DNA of 64,000 nt from Balneola sp. (GCA_002696035.1 NZQV01000026.1:1-64000), one strand, 5' to 3'; counted from the stretch's first letter, positions 45,766 through 55,357 are shown. Program-made: numbers and translations. The notes: generated from the letters alone by a model not told the origin.

Positions 45766-46332
45766 ATGCAAAAACGAAGCGATTTTTATTTTAGATACCC
45801 TCCCAACATCCACGAGCTGGATCTGGCGACCATGGTGAACCTGTTTCGGACGCGTGGCGAACCTAAAAAAGCTTCTGCCGGACAATACATTGCCTGCGCC
45901 AAAAGTGGCGTTTTACTTAGAGAAGCCAAGTCATGGTTTGGGCTCCACTATTCCCAAAAAACATGGGACAATTTACTAACCAAGGGCTCCGAGGGATTTC
46001 CGCTCACCGACGTTGAACTCAATATTCTTGGGTTGGTTTACGTCAGCGAGGACGAGCCGCCTCACCGGGAGTATGTAGAAAAGCAATCGGGCGTAACCGA
46101 GAAACTTGCTTACCTGATCGTAAATGACCTGCGTTCATTCGGTTTTTTTGACGAGGACGAAAGTGGCTTTTTACGCATCACTCCAAGAGGAGAAAAAGCC
46201 TTACACGGCATTTCAAGGAGGATTTACGAAAAACGGTTTTTACCGGAAATGCTGAATACCTACACCCATACCGATGATCCCAAAATTGAACAAGCGCAAA
46301 AAGAAGACTTGGATCAGACTACGTTGTTTTAA
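45766..46332 (+). CDS. Orphan protein, possible winged-helix
   Basis: The 188-residue cytosolic protein is not one I recognise. A basic N-terminus (FYFRYPPNIHELDLATMVNLF) is followed by a part with LNILGLVYVSEDEPPHREYVEKQSGVTEKLAYLIVN, which resembles a winged-helix pattern (helices then a strand RITPRGEKALHG). The tail is acidic (DLDQTTLF). It overlaps the convergent LuxR regulator by 4 bases. A DNA-binding role is only a guess. Confidence 0.7.
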   Translation: MQKRSDFYFRYPPNIHELDLATMVNLFRTRGEPKKASAGQYIACAKSGVLLREAKSWFGLHYSQKTWDNLLTKGSEGFPLTDVELNILGLVYVSEDEPPHREYVEKQSGVTEKLAYLIVNDLRSFGFFDEDESGFLRITPRGEKALHGISRRIYEKRFLPEMLNTYTHTDDPKIEQAQKEDLDQTTLF

Positions 46333-46982
46333 CCGTCAAACAAATTATTCTTGATCGCATATTTAACTAATCCGGCAGTGTTTTTAGCCCCTGTTTTTTG
46401 AAGCAGGTTTCGGCGATGGGCATCTACTGTTCGAACGCTCACAAACAATTCATCGGCAATTTCCTGATTGGTGTACTCATCTACGATAAGTTGCAACACC
46501 TCCATTTCCCGGTCGGTAATATTTACCTGTTCAGGCTCGCGGGTTGATTTCACTTCAGGACTTACCAATTCCTGCAGGATAGCCTGGGTGGCATCGTCAC
46601 TGAAATAGTGCTGGCCATCCATAATTTTGTTGATCGCTTTGATGAGCTCTTCTTTGCCCGAACTTTTAAGAAGATATCCGGAAGCTCCCGCTTTGATCAT
46701 TTTCCGGATGTGTTGATCTTCCTTTAACATCGTTAATGCCAAGATCTTGACGTCTGGATATTTGTCTTTGATGATCTTTGTAGCCTGTATTCCATCCATT
46801 TCCGGCATGGTGACATCCATGATGATCAGATCCGGAGTATCTTCTTTACAATTGTTGACGGCTTTTTTTCCATTTTCAGCCTCAAAAACAATATCCATTC
46901 CGGGTTCGTCTTCAAGTAATATCTTTATACCATCCCGAACAATTTCATGATCATCTACAACAGCGATGCGAATATTGGGCAT
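46329..46982 (-). CDS. NarL/LuxR-type response regulator
   Basis: The 217-residue protein has a receiver (DDHE near 10-13, phospho-Asp about 56 in IIMDVTMPEMDG, Lys in YLLKSSG) and a LuxR helix-turn-helix (about 150-210; TDREMEVLQLIVDEYTNQEIA, SVRTVDAHR). It lies 12 bases after the seven-PAS kinase, which is of the matching HisKA_3 type, so the two form a pair. Target genes are unknown. Confidence 0.95.
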   Translation of the reverse strand: MPNIRIAVVDDHEIVRDGIKILLEDEPGMDIVFEAENGKKAVNNCKEDTPDLIIMDVTMPEMDGIQATKIIKDKYPDVKILALTMLKEDQHIRKMIKAGASGYLLKSSGKEELIKAINKIMDGQHYFSDDATQAILQELVSPEVKSTREPEQVNITDREMEVLQLIVDEYTNQEIADELFVSVRTVDAHRRNLLQKTGAKNTAGLVKYAIKNNLFDG

Positions 46983-46994
46983 AATTATTATCTG

Positions 46995-49900
46995 TTAAGA
47001 GTTTTGCTCAATAGGAACAATTATATGTAAAAATGTACCTTTACCTGGCTGACTCTCTAGTTCAAGATCCCCACCGAGAGCCCCTGTTCTTGTTTTTATG
47101 GTTTGAAGTCCCAACCCGGGTTTAAAATCCGGGGCCGACAAATCAAAACCTTTGCCATTATCATCAATCGAGAGAATCAAATCAAGTTCATCCTTTATGA
47201 GCTGCACATTGATCTGACTAGCCTCGGCATACTTAATGGCGTTTGAAATTCCTTCCTGTGCGATCCTGTAAAGATTCAGCTCCACTTTACGGGGCAATTT
47301 CACGCCATCAATATTGTGATAATACGTAATTTCTATATCAGAATTACTGCTGTAATTGTCTATCAAAGCCTCAATTGCCAGGGCAAGTCCGTAATCATGA
47401 ACTACACGTGGCAGCAGGTTTCTGGATATTTGAGCCGTTTCAGTGACAGCATGCTTTAGTAGCGTTAATCCTTTTTTAAACTGTTTTTGCCGGCGTTCAT
47501 CAAGTTTCTGAAGATCATTTTGGACCGCATCAAAATTCATATTTGCCGCAGCCAGGTATTGCCCCAATCCGTCATGCAGCTCTCGAGCAATTCGTGCACG
47601 CTCTTTGTTTTCTCCCTCTACCAGCGACGACAGCACCATGGCCTCTGCTTCTTTCTGTTTGGTGATGTCATTCACAAGAATTAACCGGAAGCTATTGCCA
47701 AAATAGTCAATATCAGAACCGGCAATGGTTACATAGATCAGTTCGCCATTCTTTTTAATATGTCGCCATTCTTTATTAACACCTAACTTCAAGTGATTGG
47801 GCTTCTCTATATCTGCTTTTACTTCTTCCCGGTCACTCTCGGGGCGAATATCCAAAATATTCATTTGCTGAAATTCCTTTCGGCTATATCCATAATGCTT
47901 AACGGCAGCATTATTCACTTCAACAAAAGCCAGATCTTCAGGATTAAAGATCCACATGGGCTGCGGACTCTTCTGAAATAACAGCCGGTAGTTGTGTTCC
48001 GACTCCGCTAATCTTTTTTCCGCCTCTGCCTGTGCAGTCACATCCACCACGGTAGATATCATCAGGTTTTGGTCGTAAACAGGAATATTCTTAGCGTTCA
48101 CAATTCGCTTTTCTCCGGAACTGGTTGTGATCTCGATGCCCTTCCATGACATTCGTTCAGGATCTTTTGAAGCCATATCCGCACGAACCATGTCCATCAT
48201 TTTTCTGCGGTACTGCTCATCGGGATAGACCTTTTCAAAAAAAGTATCCACATTCTTCATGACTTGTTTTGGCCATCCGTATATCTCTGAAAATTTGGAA
48301 TTCATAAGAGTGGCCTCCCCCGAATCAATCTGATTGACCGCTACCCCAATGGGTAAATTTTCGAGCGTAGTCTCAATGAATTCATTTCGCTTGTTGAGCT
48401 TGATCTGGAATTCTTCCCGTTCAGTTACATCCTGAATAGTGCCGCTTATCAATAAGGGCTCCCCTTCTTCATCATATTCCGTTTGTGCCAGCTCATGATA
48501 ATATCCAACCTCTCCCGTAGTCGGTTTGATGATACGGTACCTGACATTCAAAGAGCCGGTTTCGAGAGCTTCTTTAAAAGCAGTGTCAAATATTTCACGG
48601 TCATCGGGGTGAATCATATTTATTAACGACTCATAGCTCGTGTCATATTCGCCTGGCTCAAGACCAACCGCATCATAAAATCCCTGCGACCACACCGCTT
48701 CATCGGTTTGTACATTTCGCTGCCAGTGCCCAAAAGTGGCAATTTCTTCTGCACGCCTGTACCGATTGGTGAGCTCCTGCAATCTCCGCTGATATTCCAG
48801 TTCCTCTGTAATATCCTGAATAGTACCACTTAATATGACCGGCTTTCCATCCTCGTCATATTCCACCTTTTCAAGCTCATGAATATGCTTCACATTGCCC
48901 GTCCTTTGTCCCACGATCCGATAATGGAAGTCGTTAGAACCCTTCTCAATTCCTTTTTCAACATTACTTACAAAATCATCCCAATCTTCTTCATGGACGA
49001 TATCTTTGAGTGCATCAAAAGTAATCGTCTCTTTTTCAGGGTCCATATCTGCGATCTCAAAAAACCCGGTAGAGACGACTGACTTATTTGTTTTCAGGTT
49101 TCGTTTCCAATGCCCCAGTCTGGCCAGTTTTTCGGCATTTTTGTACCGCTTATTGAGGTCTTTCAGCTCTCGCTCTTTTTGCTTCAGCTCGGTGGTATCG
49201 ATACCAATTCCCATTTTGAGGGAACTGGTTACTTTTATCACCGTCCATGTGGTATCAATAATATCGCCAGACTTTGTGGTCAATTTAAAATCCAGCCAAC
49301 TGCCATCAGCCTCTTCTAAATGTCTTTCCGCTTCTATGCGGTCATCCCGATCCGGAATCAGTTCAAACACCAGGTCAGCAGAAGTTAGATCTTCGTCTTT
49401 ATACCCAATGACGTCTTCAAAATATTTATTTATCCGGTGGACTTCCTTCCGGCCTTTATACAAACTTACAAATACAGGAATGTTATCGTACACTTTTTGC
49501 AGTTCACGCCGGTCTCTTTCATGCATCCTCTGCAGCTCTTTTTGTTCGGTAACATCCAGGCCAATCCCAACGGTACTGCCATCCGAAAGACGGATATTTG
49601 CCCAGCGCTGTATACGTTTTTCGCCCTCTTTTGTCAATGTTTCAAACTCATGCCATTCTCCATTGGCCTCATCAATAACCTGTTTTGCTTTTTCACGTGT
49701 TGCAGGATCAGGATAAACCTCTTTCATGATATTCTTATCCCTGATCTCCTCCTGAGTCCATCCCGTAATATCTTCATACGCTTTGTTCACTCTTATAGAG
49801 GTGATATCAGGAGAGTTCACATCTATCATAATTGGGATATTCTGGAAGATGCTTTCAAAAAGTTCTTTTTCCCGGGCAAACTTCTCTTCCAGTTCTTTTT

Positions 49901-50486
49901 GAGCTGTGACATCCTTCACTACTCCGGCCAGAGTTGCAAAATGTGACTCAGATTCCGGAATCAGTGTGGCCTGACTTCTCAGCCAATGAATGGAATTGTC
50001 GGGCCATTTCACACGGTAATCAACATTAAAACTATCGGCTTCGCCCTTCTTCACCAGGTCAAGCTTCTGGCGAACATCATCTTGGTCTTCGGGATGGATT
50101 GCAGAGAAATAATATTCCTGTTCATCCTTTTTAGGTTTTTTCGGCAAACCATACAGTTCATGATAATGCTCAGAGCGCTTGATCTTCCCGCTATCCAGAT
50201 CCAAAGACCATGTGGCCGTCATGGTAACCTTCAGGGCCTTGTCCGTTCGTTTCTTTTCGTTCTCAATTTTTTTGTTACTCAAAGTGATCAGGTAGAAAAG
50301 AAAAGCCCCCGTCATGATCACATAGAATATCCCCTTCAGGGTTTGATACTGGGAAATGAGTTGAGGATCGTTGGTGATCCAGATCAAGAGCTGGTCGGAC
50401 AGTAAGATCCAAAGCGTAGCAAAAATTAAATAAAACAGTGTGATTGAAAGGGCATTCAGCTCAAGTAATTTAGGTACCCGTCTCAT
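46995..50486 (-). CDS. Sensor kinase with seven PAS domains (NarX/HisKA_3 type)
   Basis: The 1163-residue protein begins with two membrane helices (about 11-35 and 49-66) and a short coiled coil. Seven PAS/PAC units follow between about 80 and 960, most ending in GTIQDVTE-like or IDTTE-like linkers; two of them (starting GHWKRN and GHWQRN) are near copies. A HisKA_3 domain (RARIARELHDGLGQYLAAA) and HATPase (DDNGKGFDL) end the protein. This is the NarX/NarQ/DegS class, paired with the LuxR regulator 12 bases downstream. PAS units may bind haem, flavin or small molecules; none is certain here. Confidence 0.92.
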   Translation of the reverse strand: MRRVPKLLELNALSITLFYLIFATLWILLSDQLLIWITNDPQLISQYQTLKGIFYVIMTGAFLFYLITLSNKKIENEKKRTDKALKVTMTATWSLDLDSGKIKRSEHYHELYGLPKKPKKDEQEYYFSAIHPEDQDDVRQKLDLVKKGEADSFNVDYRVKWPDNSIHWLRSQATLIPESESHFATLAGVVKDVTAQKELEEKFAREKELFESIFQNIPIMIDVNSPDITSIRVNKAYEDITGWTQEEIRDKNIMKEVYPDPATREKAKQVIDEANGEWHEFETLTKEGEKRIQRWANIRLSDGSTVGIGLDVTEQKELQRMHERDRRELQKVYDNIPVFVSLYKGRKEVHRINKYFEDVIGYKDEDLTSADLVFELIPDRDDRIEAERHLEEADGSWLDFKLTTKSGDIIDTTWTVIKVTSSLKMGIGIDTTELKQKERELKDLNKRYKNAEKLARLGHWKRNLKTNKSVVSTGFFEIADMDPEKETITFDALKDIVHEEDWDDFVSNVEKGIEKGSNDFHYRIVGQRTGNVKHIHELEKVEYDEDGKPVILSGTIQDITEELEYQRRLQELTNRYRRAEEIATFGHWQRNVQTDEAVWSQGFYDAVGLEPGEYDTSYESLINMIHPDDREIFDTAFKEALETGSLNVRYRIIKPTTGEVGYYHELAQTEYDEEGEPLLISGTIQDVTEREEFQIKLNKRNEFIETTLENLPIGVAVNQIDSGEATLMNSKFSEIYGWPKQVMKNVDTFFEKVYPDEQYRRKMMDMVRADMASKDPERMSWKGIEITTSSGEKRIVNAKNIPVYDQNLMISTVVDVTAQAEAEKRLAESEHNYRLLFQKSPQPMWIFNPEDLAFVEVNNAAVKHYGYSRKEFQQMNILDIRPESDREEVKADIEKPNHLKLGVNKEWRHIKKNGELIYVTIAGSDIDYFGNSFRLILVNDITKQKEAEAMVLSSLVEGENKERARIARELHDGLGQYLAAANMNFDAVQNDLQKLDERRQKQFKKGLTLLKHAVTETAQISRNLLPRVVHDYGLALAIEALIDNYSSNSDIEITYYHNIDGVKLPRKVELNLYRIAQEGISNAIKYAEASQINVQLIKDELDLILSIDDNGKGFDLSAPDFKPGLGLQTIKTRTGALGGDLELESQPGKGTFLHIIVPIEQNS

Positions 50487-50610
50487 AAAATGAATTATTT
50501 AATACTGTAGAAGTTTATTGAAAGAAATAAAGGGTTTCTGCCATCAACAACAACTATCTACTGAGTGGATAATATACCTGCCAATTGATCTTCCTCTGAA
50601 ATCTGGCCAT

Positions 50611-50649
50611 AAAAAAACCACCCTCACCTACTTAAAGGTGAGGGTGGTT
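50611..50649 (-). terminator. Rho-independent terminator
   Basis: A 14-bp perfect stem (aaccaccctcacct at 50616-50629 with aggtgagggtggtt at 50636-50649), 6-base loop and, on the minus strand, a T run (50611-50617). It lies between tRNA-Arg and the PAS kinase on the same strand and guards against read-through. Confidence 0.8.
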
Positions 50650-50867
50650 GCATTAGTACCCCCGATATAACCCAAAAATGTCTCTCTCTTAACCACTTAG
50701 TTAGAGCAATCTCAAAGCAATTCCTTACACTTTTTTTTAAAAAATATTTTCAGACTAAAATCAGCTTTTAAAAAGCCTGAAAGGTGATTTCTGGAAAATA
50801 TAAACAACCACTCTAAAATTATTTCTCTGAGATAAGCCGGATCTTGTTCGAGAAAAGTGCAGATAAT

Positions 50868-50895
50868 AAAAAAGCCACTTAAAATTAAGTGGCTT
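50868..50895 (-). terminator. Terminator of tRNA-Arg
   Basis: aagccactt-(aaaat)-taagtggctt pairs perfectly, with an A run on its left side that is a T tract in minus-strand transcripts. It lies directly after the tRNA 3' end at 50903. Confidence 0.82.
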
Positions 50896-50902
50896 CTAAA
50901 AG

Positions 50903-50976
50903 TACACCCGGGGGGATTCGAACCTCCAACCGCCTGATTCGTAGTCAGGTACTCTATCCAATTGAGCTACGGGTGC
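50903..50976 (-). tRNA. tRNA-Arg (ACG)
   Basis: A 74-nt tRNA: acceptor GCACCCG/CGGGTGT, D-arm AGCTCAATTGGAT, anticodon stem CCTGA/TCAGG with loop CTACGAA giving ACG (A34 to inosine), T-arm with GGTTCGAATCC. CCA is not encoded. The promoter TATCTTTG is upstream. Confidence 0.97.
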
Positions 50977-50994
50977 ATAAAAATTTGAGAGCAT

Positions 50995-51025
50995 CAAAGA
51001 TAATAAGAACCTGACTGCAGGGCAA
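50995..51025 (-). promoter_or_regulatory. TTG-N20-TATCTTTG promoter of tRNA-Arg
   Basis: On the minus strand TTG (51025-51023), 20 bases, then TATCTTTG (51002-50995), the same core as at tRNA-Leu, tRNA-Lys and rnpB. Confidence 0.75.
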
Positions 51026-51063
51026 TTATTTCTGCAATAATTCTCACTTGTAACGGCAACCCC

Positions 51064-52245
51064 TCACTCAGATCCGGATAACCATTCCTGGTATTGCGCC
51101 CTTCGTTCCGTTACTTTTTTCAGATAATCTTTGGTCTCATCCCAGGGGAGGTTGGCCAGTAAGTAGTCGTAGTTTTCCTGGGGACTCATTCCATTTATCT
51201 TATCCCGGGCATTGTTGAAATTGGTTGTGTTTATATAAGCCCGGGCCACATTTCCAGCCCCGGTGTTGTAGGCACAGATCACCAAATACTCGTGTACGGT
51301 TTTATTATCAATGCCTCTCATATACCGATTCATCAGAATATCGATGTACGTGGATCCGAAAAGCACATTTTGGTCCGGTTGAAAAAGAAAATCTGAAGAA
51401 GGTATAGCATCTTCTCCATTTAAAACCCGATACACGTCGCGACCTGCGGTTCGTGGCACAATTTGCATCAACCCAAGTGCATTGGCATGCGATTTTGCCA
51501 TTGGATTGAAGAACGATTCGGTATGAATGATCGCCAACACCAGGGTAGGATCAAGATCATATTGGTTGGAATAGGATTCTACTTCACTCCGGAATTTCTC
51601 GGCTCGAGTTCGCAGATGATCAGGCACCAGGGCAAGATTTAATACCGCTACTTGTCTCACCTGTCCATCTTCACCCTGAACTTCCTTTATTTCTGCCTGA
51701 TCGGATACTTCTTCCGCATATTGTTGGGTATCCATGTCTTCCGGAATATCGATCTGATCACTCAACACAGGTTCAGGTAGCACATCTTCCTTCTCACCAC
51801 TTTCTTCATCCGGCATTTCTGTTTCCGAACCACGGCTGTCGATCATTTCCGCGATCGTTTCGGCAACTGCTTTTTTTAAGCTTTCCTCATCATCGCTTTC
51901 ATCTGCCAAAACCTCAACCGTGCCCTGACCTTCTTCAAAGTCAACATCCCAGCGCACTTTCCCGCCTTTTTTGTATTCCACCCAATTTTTCTTGGTGCGT
52001 TCTTTGAAATCTCCCCACTTCCGCTCCATTTCATCCCGGAACTGCTGGTACTCCATTTCCTGCTGATACACGTATGCTTCATATTCAGCTTCACTGGCAA
52101 ACAATCCTGAATCCTGTACAGCTTCATATTCACTTAACTGCTCCTGACGTTGCTGCCTATATTCTTCCCAGCTCAGATCCTGAGCAAAAACATTACATGA
52201 TCCTAAAAAGAGAAGCCCCACCATCATGATCAAAACATTTTTCAT
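51064..52245 (-). CDS. MltC-like lytic transglycosylase
   Basis: The 393-residue protein has a signal peptide or lipobox (LLFLGSCNVFAQ) and a Glu/Gln-rich charged coil with a DUF3393-like part (WGDFKERTKKNWVEYKKGGKVRWDVDFEEG). A C-terminal SLT domain follows (about 225-390; catalytic Glu in IIHTESFFNPMAKSHANALGLMQIVP). The combination is that of membrane-bound lytic transglycosylase C, which cleaves glycan strands of peptidoglycan. It is a single gene before tRNA-Arg on the same strand. Confidence 0.9.
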   Translation of the reverse strand: MKNVLIMMVGLLFLGSCNVFAQDLSWEEYRQQRQEQLSEYEAVQDSGLFASEAEYEAYVYQQEMEYQQFRDEMERKWGDFKERTKKNWVEYKKGGKVRWDVDFEEGQGTVEVLADESDDEESLKKAVAETIAEMIDSRGSETEMPDEESGEKEDVLPEPVLSDQIDIPEDMDTQQYAEEVSDQAEIKEVQGEDGQVRQVAVLNLALVPDHLRTRAEKFRSEVESYSNQYDLDPTLVLAIIHTESFFNPMAKSHANALGLMQIVPRTAGRDVYRVLNGEDAIPSSDFLFQPDQNVLFGSTYIDILMNRYMRGIDNKTVHEYLVICAYNTGAGNVARAYINTTNFNNARDKINGMSPQENYDYLLANLPWDETKDYLKKVTERRAQYQEWLSGSE

Positions 52246-52441
52246 AGCTATTGTACCCTATACTTTTTTGTATTCCGAATTTGAGGCACATAATGTAAAA
52301 TGTAATCCTGAAAACCAAAATACCTCCCTTTGAATTGATCTCGTGGATTCTCATTATGTGAAACTTTGTGAGCTCCATTGCTTATACGCCAAATATTGAC
52401 TAATTCAATACCATTAAATTTTAACAAACTGAAGATATATC

Positions 52442-55039
52442 ATGAAAAAGCTACTCCTGTTTCTAGGCGTTTTGATACTGCTTCCCTCGATTGCATTTGC
52501 GCAAAAAGGGGACAAAGATGCCGAAGAGAAAGATAAATTTACTGAACTCACCAAAGATGCCGATCATATTGAAGGCTATTTAGACTTTTACCGAACCGAT
52601 GACGCCCTGTATATAGCGCTGACCAAAGAGCAGCTCAATACTGATTTCTTAATGAATATTGAGATCTCTAAAGGTATTGGATCTTCTTTTCTTTTTGGAG
52701 GTTTAATGCTGAACCGAAAAGCTCTTCTCCTGTCGCTTGAACAAAGAGAGGGCAAAATATTTTTGGTTCAAAAACCCTATCAGTATACCGCCAAAGAAGG
52801 AACCCCTGAAGCAAAAGCGGTTGACCTTACCTATGGAAATTCTGTTTTAGAAACCGCCAGCGTGGAGGCAACTAACAAGGATAGCGTGATGCTGATCAAC
52901 GTGTATGACTGGTTTGTTTCTGACTTCTCAGGAATTGGACAGTCGGTGGAACGGGCAGTAGCAGAACGACCCGGACAACCTGGTCGTGCTTCTTTTGATA
53001 AATCGCGCAGTTATCTGAACCTCGTTAAATCGTATCCTGAGAACAGCAACATCGAAGCCAGTCTTACTTTTAAAAATGGAGGAAGCTCTGCTCCCCGCAC
53101 CGTAGCAGATGCCCGATATATTCCCGTATCTATTTTCTATAGCATGACGGCACTGCCTGAAGTTCCCATGGAACCCCGCCTTGCCGATGACCGCGCCGGG
53201 TACTTTCTGACGGTTCACAAGGATTTTACTGTTGAAGATGAAACCTTTTTCAAGCGTTATGCCAACCGATGGAGGTTAGAGTGTGATGGCGAACCCGGAT
53301 CTGACGGTCTTTGTGACCCTGTAAAACCGATCACCTATTACATCGATCATACTGTGCCTGTTGAATACAGAGAAGCCATGATGGAAGGCGTGGAAGCTTG
53401 GTCAGATGCCTATGAGGCCGCTGGTTTCCGAAATGCTGTTCAAGCCGAAATGTTACCGGAAGGAGCTGAAGCCGGAGATATTCGCTACCCAACATTGCGC
53501 TGGAATGTATCTGATCAGGCAGGATATGGCGCTATTGGACCATCTGTTGTTGATCCCCGCACCGGCGAAATCCTGGATGCCGATATCCTTTTTGAAGCTA
53601 ATATGATCCTCGGCACCAAAGATGATTATCGTGAGCTGGTGGAGCCCCGTGCTGCAATCGACCAGATCTTCAATGTTTCTGAAGAGGAGCTGAATCACCT
53701 GAGCCTCGGCGGAGAATCTGCTGATTTTTACACTGAGTTGAACATGCAGATGCAAATGGCAAAAGGAATCCTGATGGCACGAGGTAAAATGGAGCCCGGT
53801 AGTCCTGTTCCTGATGAATTTGTAGATGAATTTTTCCGATGGGTGACCATGCACGAAGTCGGTCATACTTTAGGCCTTCGCCACAACTTTCGCTCTTCTG
53901 TAGATACCCCATTAGATAAACTCTATGACAAAGAATGGGGCGAAGAAAAGGGCGTTTTCAGTTCAGCCATGGAATATCCCACAGTGAATATTTCGCCGGA
54001 TGGAATGGAAAACGACGGATACTACTACAATCCCGGGGTGGGCTCTTATGATCGCTGGGTGATCAGTTACGGTTATACTCCGGATGCTGAAAAAGCTAAA
54101 GAAATTGCACGTCAGGCCGCCCAGCCGGGACATGCATACGGTACTGATGGCGATGCTCGTGGTTCTTCTGCGGTCGATCCTCATATAAACGTTTTTGATC
54201 TTGGCGAAGATCCACTACAGTGGGGTAAGAACCGGGCAGAATTGATCCGTGGATTGATTCCGGAATTGCCTGAAGTTGCCCTGGCTGATAACGTGCCCTA
54301 TTATGAGGCCACCGACCTTTTCAACACCTACTTTTTTCAATATACCCGCGCACTGGCGCCGGCCGTGAAATACATTGGCGGACAGTATCAGTATCGTGAC
54401 CATGTGGGGGATCCTGATGGACGCATGCCATTTGTGGCCATCGAAAAGGAGGAGCAGGAAGAAGCACTTAACATGATCATCGACTATGCTTTTGATGAAG
54501 ATGCCTTTGATCTTCCACAGGAAGTATATCAGCAGTTTGGCGCCAACCGGTGGAGTCATTGGGGTAATTCCATGACCTACCGCGGTCGTATCGACTATCC
54601 GCTGCATGATTACCTGATCGGAATTCAGTCTTCATTGCTGAGTCAGCTTCTGGATGGAACCCGACTTTCCCGTATCCGCGATACGGAAGTTAAATTTGGG
54701 CAGGAAAACACCGTCACCATTCCGGAGCTCATGAGTTCACTTACCAACGCTATCTGGAGTGAAGTTTGGTCGGCACCTGGCTCTGATATTAGCAGTAACC
54801 GTCGGGATCTGCAGCGTGCCTACCTGGATGAAATGATCGAGATCGTCACAGATGCTCCATCCGATATGCCGGCTGATGCGCGTTCGGTTGCGCGTGCACA
54901 GCTTACAGATGTGAACCAACGCATTAGCAGAAGGCTAACTCCACCGTATAATTTTGATGCCTACACCGAAGCACACCTTCGCGAAGTGAACACCCGCATC
55001 GAAAAAGCACTGGATGCAGGATTAAACCTGGAGAACTAA
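52442..55039 (+). CDS. Zinc-dependent metalloprotease, DUF5117/DUF4953 type
   Basis: The 865-residue exported protein has a signal peptide (ending AFAQK), a DUF5117 domain (about 80-270), a metzincin-like domain with the zinc motif HEVGHTLGLRH (His 471, 475, 481; Glu 472) and a met-turn-like SAMEYP, and a DUF4953 C-terminal part to about 860. Such proteases are common in Bacteroidota and Balneolota and are thought to act in the periplasm or outside. There is no type IX sorting domain at the end. It is a single gene between the MltC-like gene and tRNA-Lys, followed by a strong terminator. Confidence 0.92.
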   Translation: MKKLLLFLGVLILLPSIAFAQKGDKDAEEKDKFTELTKDADHIEGYLDFYRTDDALYIALTKEQLNTDFLMNIEISKGIGSSFLFGGLMLNRKALLLSLEQREGKIFLVQKPYQYTAKEGTPEAKAVDLTYGNSVLETASVEATNKDSVMLINVYDWFVSDFSGIGQSVERAVAERPGQPGRASFDKSRSYLNLVKSYPENSNIEASLTFKNGGSSAPRTVADARYIPVSIFYSMTALPEVPMEPRLADDRAGYFLTVHKDFTVEDETFFKRYANRWRLECDGEPGSDGLCDPVKPITYYIDHTVPVEYREAMMEGVEAWSDAYEAAGFRNAVQAEMLPEGAEAGDIRYPTLRWNVSDQAGYGAIGPSVVDPRTGEILDADILFEANMILGTKDDYRELVEPRAAIDQIFNVSEEELNHLSLGGESADFYTELNMQMQMAKGILMARGKMEPGSPVPDEFVDEFFRWVTMHEVGHTLGLRHNFRSSVDTPLDKLYDKEWGEEKGVFSSAMEYPTVNISPDGMENDGYYYNPGVGSYDRWVISYGYTPDAEKAKEIARQAAQPGHAYGTDGDARGSSAVDPHINVFDLGEDPLQWGKNRAELIRGLIPELPEVALADNVPYYEATDLFNTYFFQYTRALAPAVKYIGGQYQYRDHVGDPDGRMPFVAIEKEEQEEALNMIIDYAFDEDAFDLPQEVYQQFGANRWSHWGNSMTYRGRIDYPLHDYLIGIQSSLLSQLLDGTRLSRIRDTEVKFGQENTVTIPELMSSLTNAIWSEVWSAPGSDISSNRRDLQRAYLDEMIEIVTDAPSDMPADARSVARAQLTDVNQRISRRLTPPYNFDAYTEAHLREVNTRIEKALDAGLNLEN

Positions 55040-55063
55040 ATCCTTTAAAAAACACTCAACATA

Positions 55064-55101
55064 AAAAAAGCCGCTTCCTTGCGAAAAGAAGCGGCTTTTT
55101 T
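55064..55101 (+). terminator. Terminator after the zinc metalloprotease
   Basis: aaaaaagccgcttc pairs with gaagcggctttttt over 14 bp around a 10-base loop. The T run serves plus-strand transcripts and the A run would serve minus-strand ones. Confidence 0.88.
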
Positions 55102-55134
55102 ATTCGGCTTTAATCCGAAATCGCACCCTCCAAT

Positions 55135-55166
55135 AAAAAACCCCATCCGAGATCAATCGTATGGGG
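55135..55166 (-). terminator. Terminator of tRNA-Lys
   Basis: ccccat and atgggg pair, with an inner cga/tcg. An A run at 55135-55140 gives the T tract on the minus strand, about 45 bases past the tRNA 3' end. Confidence 0.72.
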
Positions 55167-55211
55167 CTGGTCAAGAGAGAGTCATTATGAAAACTTGTCA
55201 ATAAAATCGTG

Positions 55212-55284
55212 TGAATCGGGAGGGGCTCGAACCCTCGACCCACGGCTTAAAAGGCCGTTGCTCTACCAACTGAGCTACCGATTC
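55212..55284 (-). tRNA. tRNA-Lys (UUU)
   Basis: A 73-nt tRNA: acceptor GAATCGG/CCGATTC, anticodon stem ACGGC/GCCGT with loop CTTTTAA giving TTT, and T-arm GGTTCGAGCC. CCA is not encoded. A tandem gattcttaaga duplication lies just upstream (55280-55302). Confidence 0.97.
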
Positions 55285-55306
55285 TTAAGAGATTCTTAAG
55301 AGATTC

Positions 55307-55339
55307 CAAAGATAAGGCATTTATCAATTAGAGTGCAAA
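55307..55339 (-). promoter_or_regulatory. TTTG-N21-TATCTTTG promoter of tRNA-Lys
   Basis: On the minus strand TTTG (55339-55336), 21 bases, then TATCTTTG (55314-55307), matching the other tRNA promoters. Confidence 0.75.
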
Positions 55340-55357
55340 GAAAAAATCGAAAATTAC

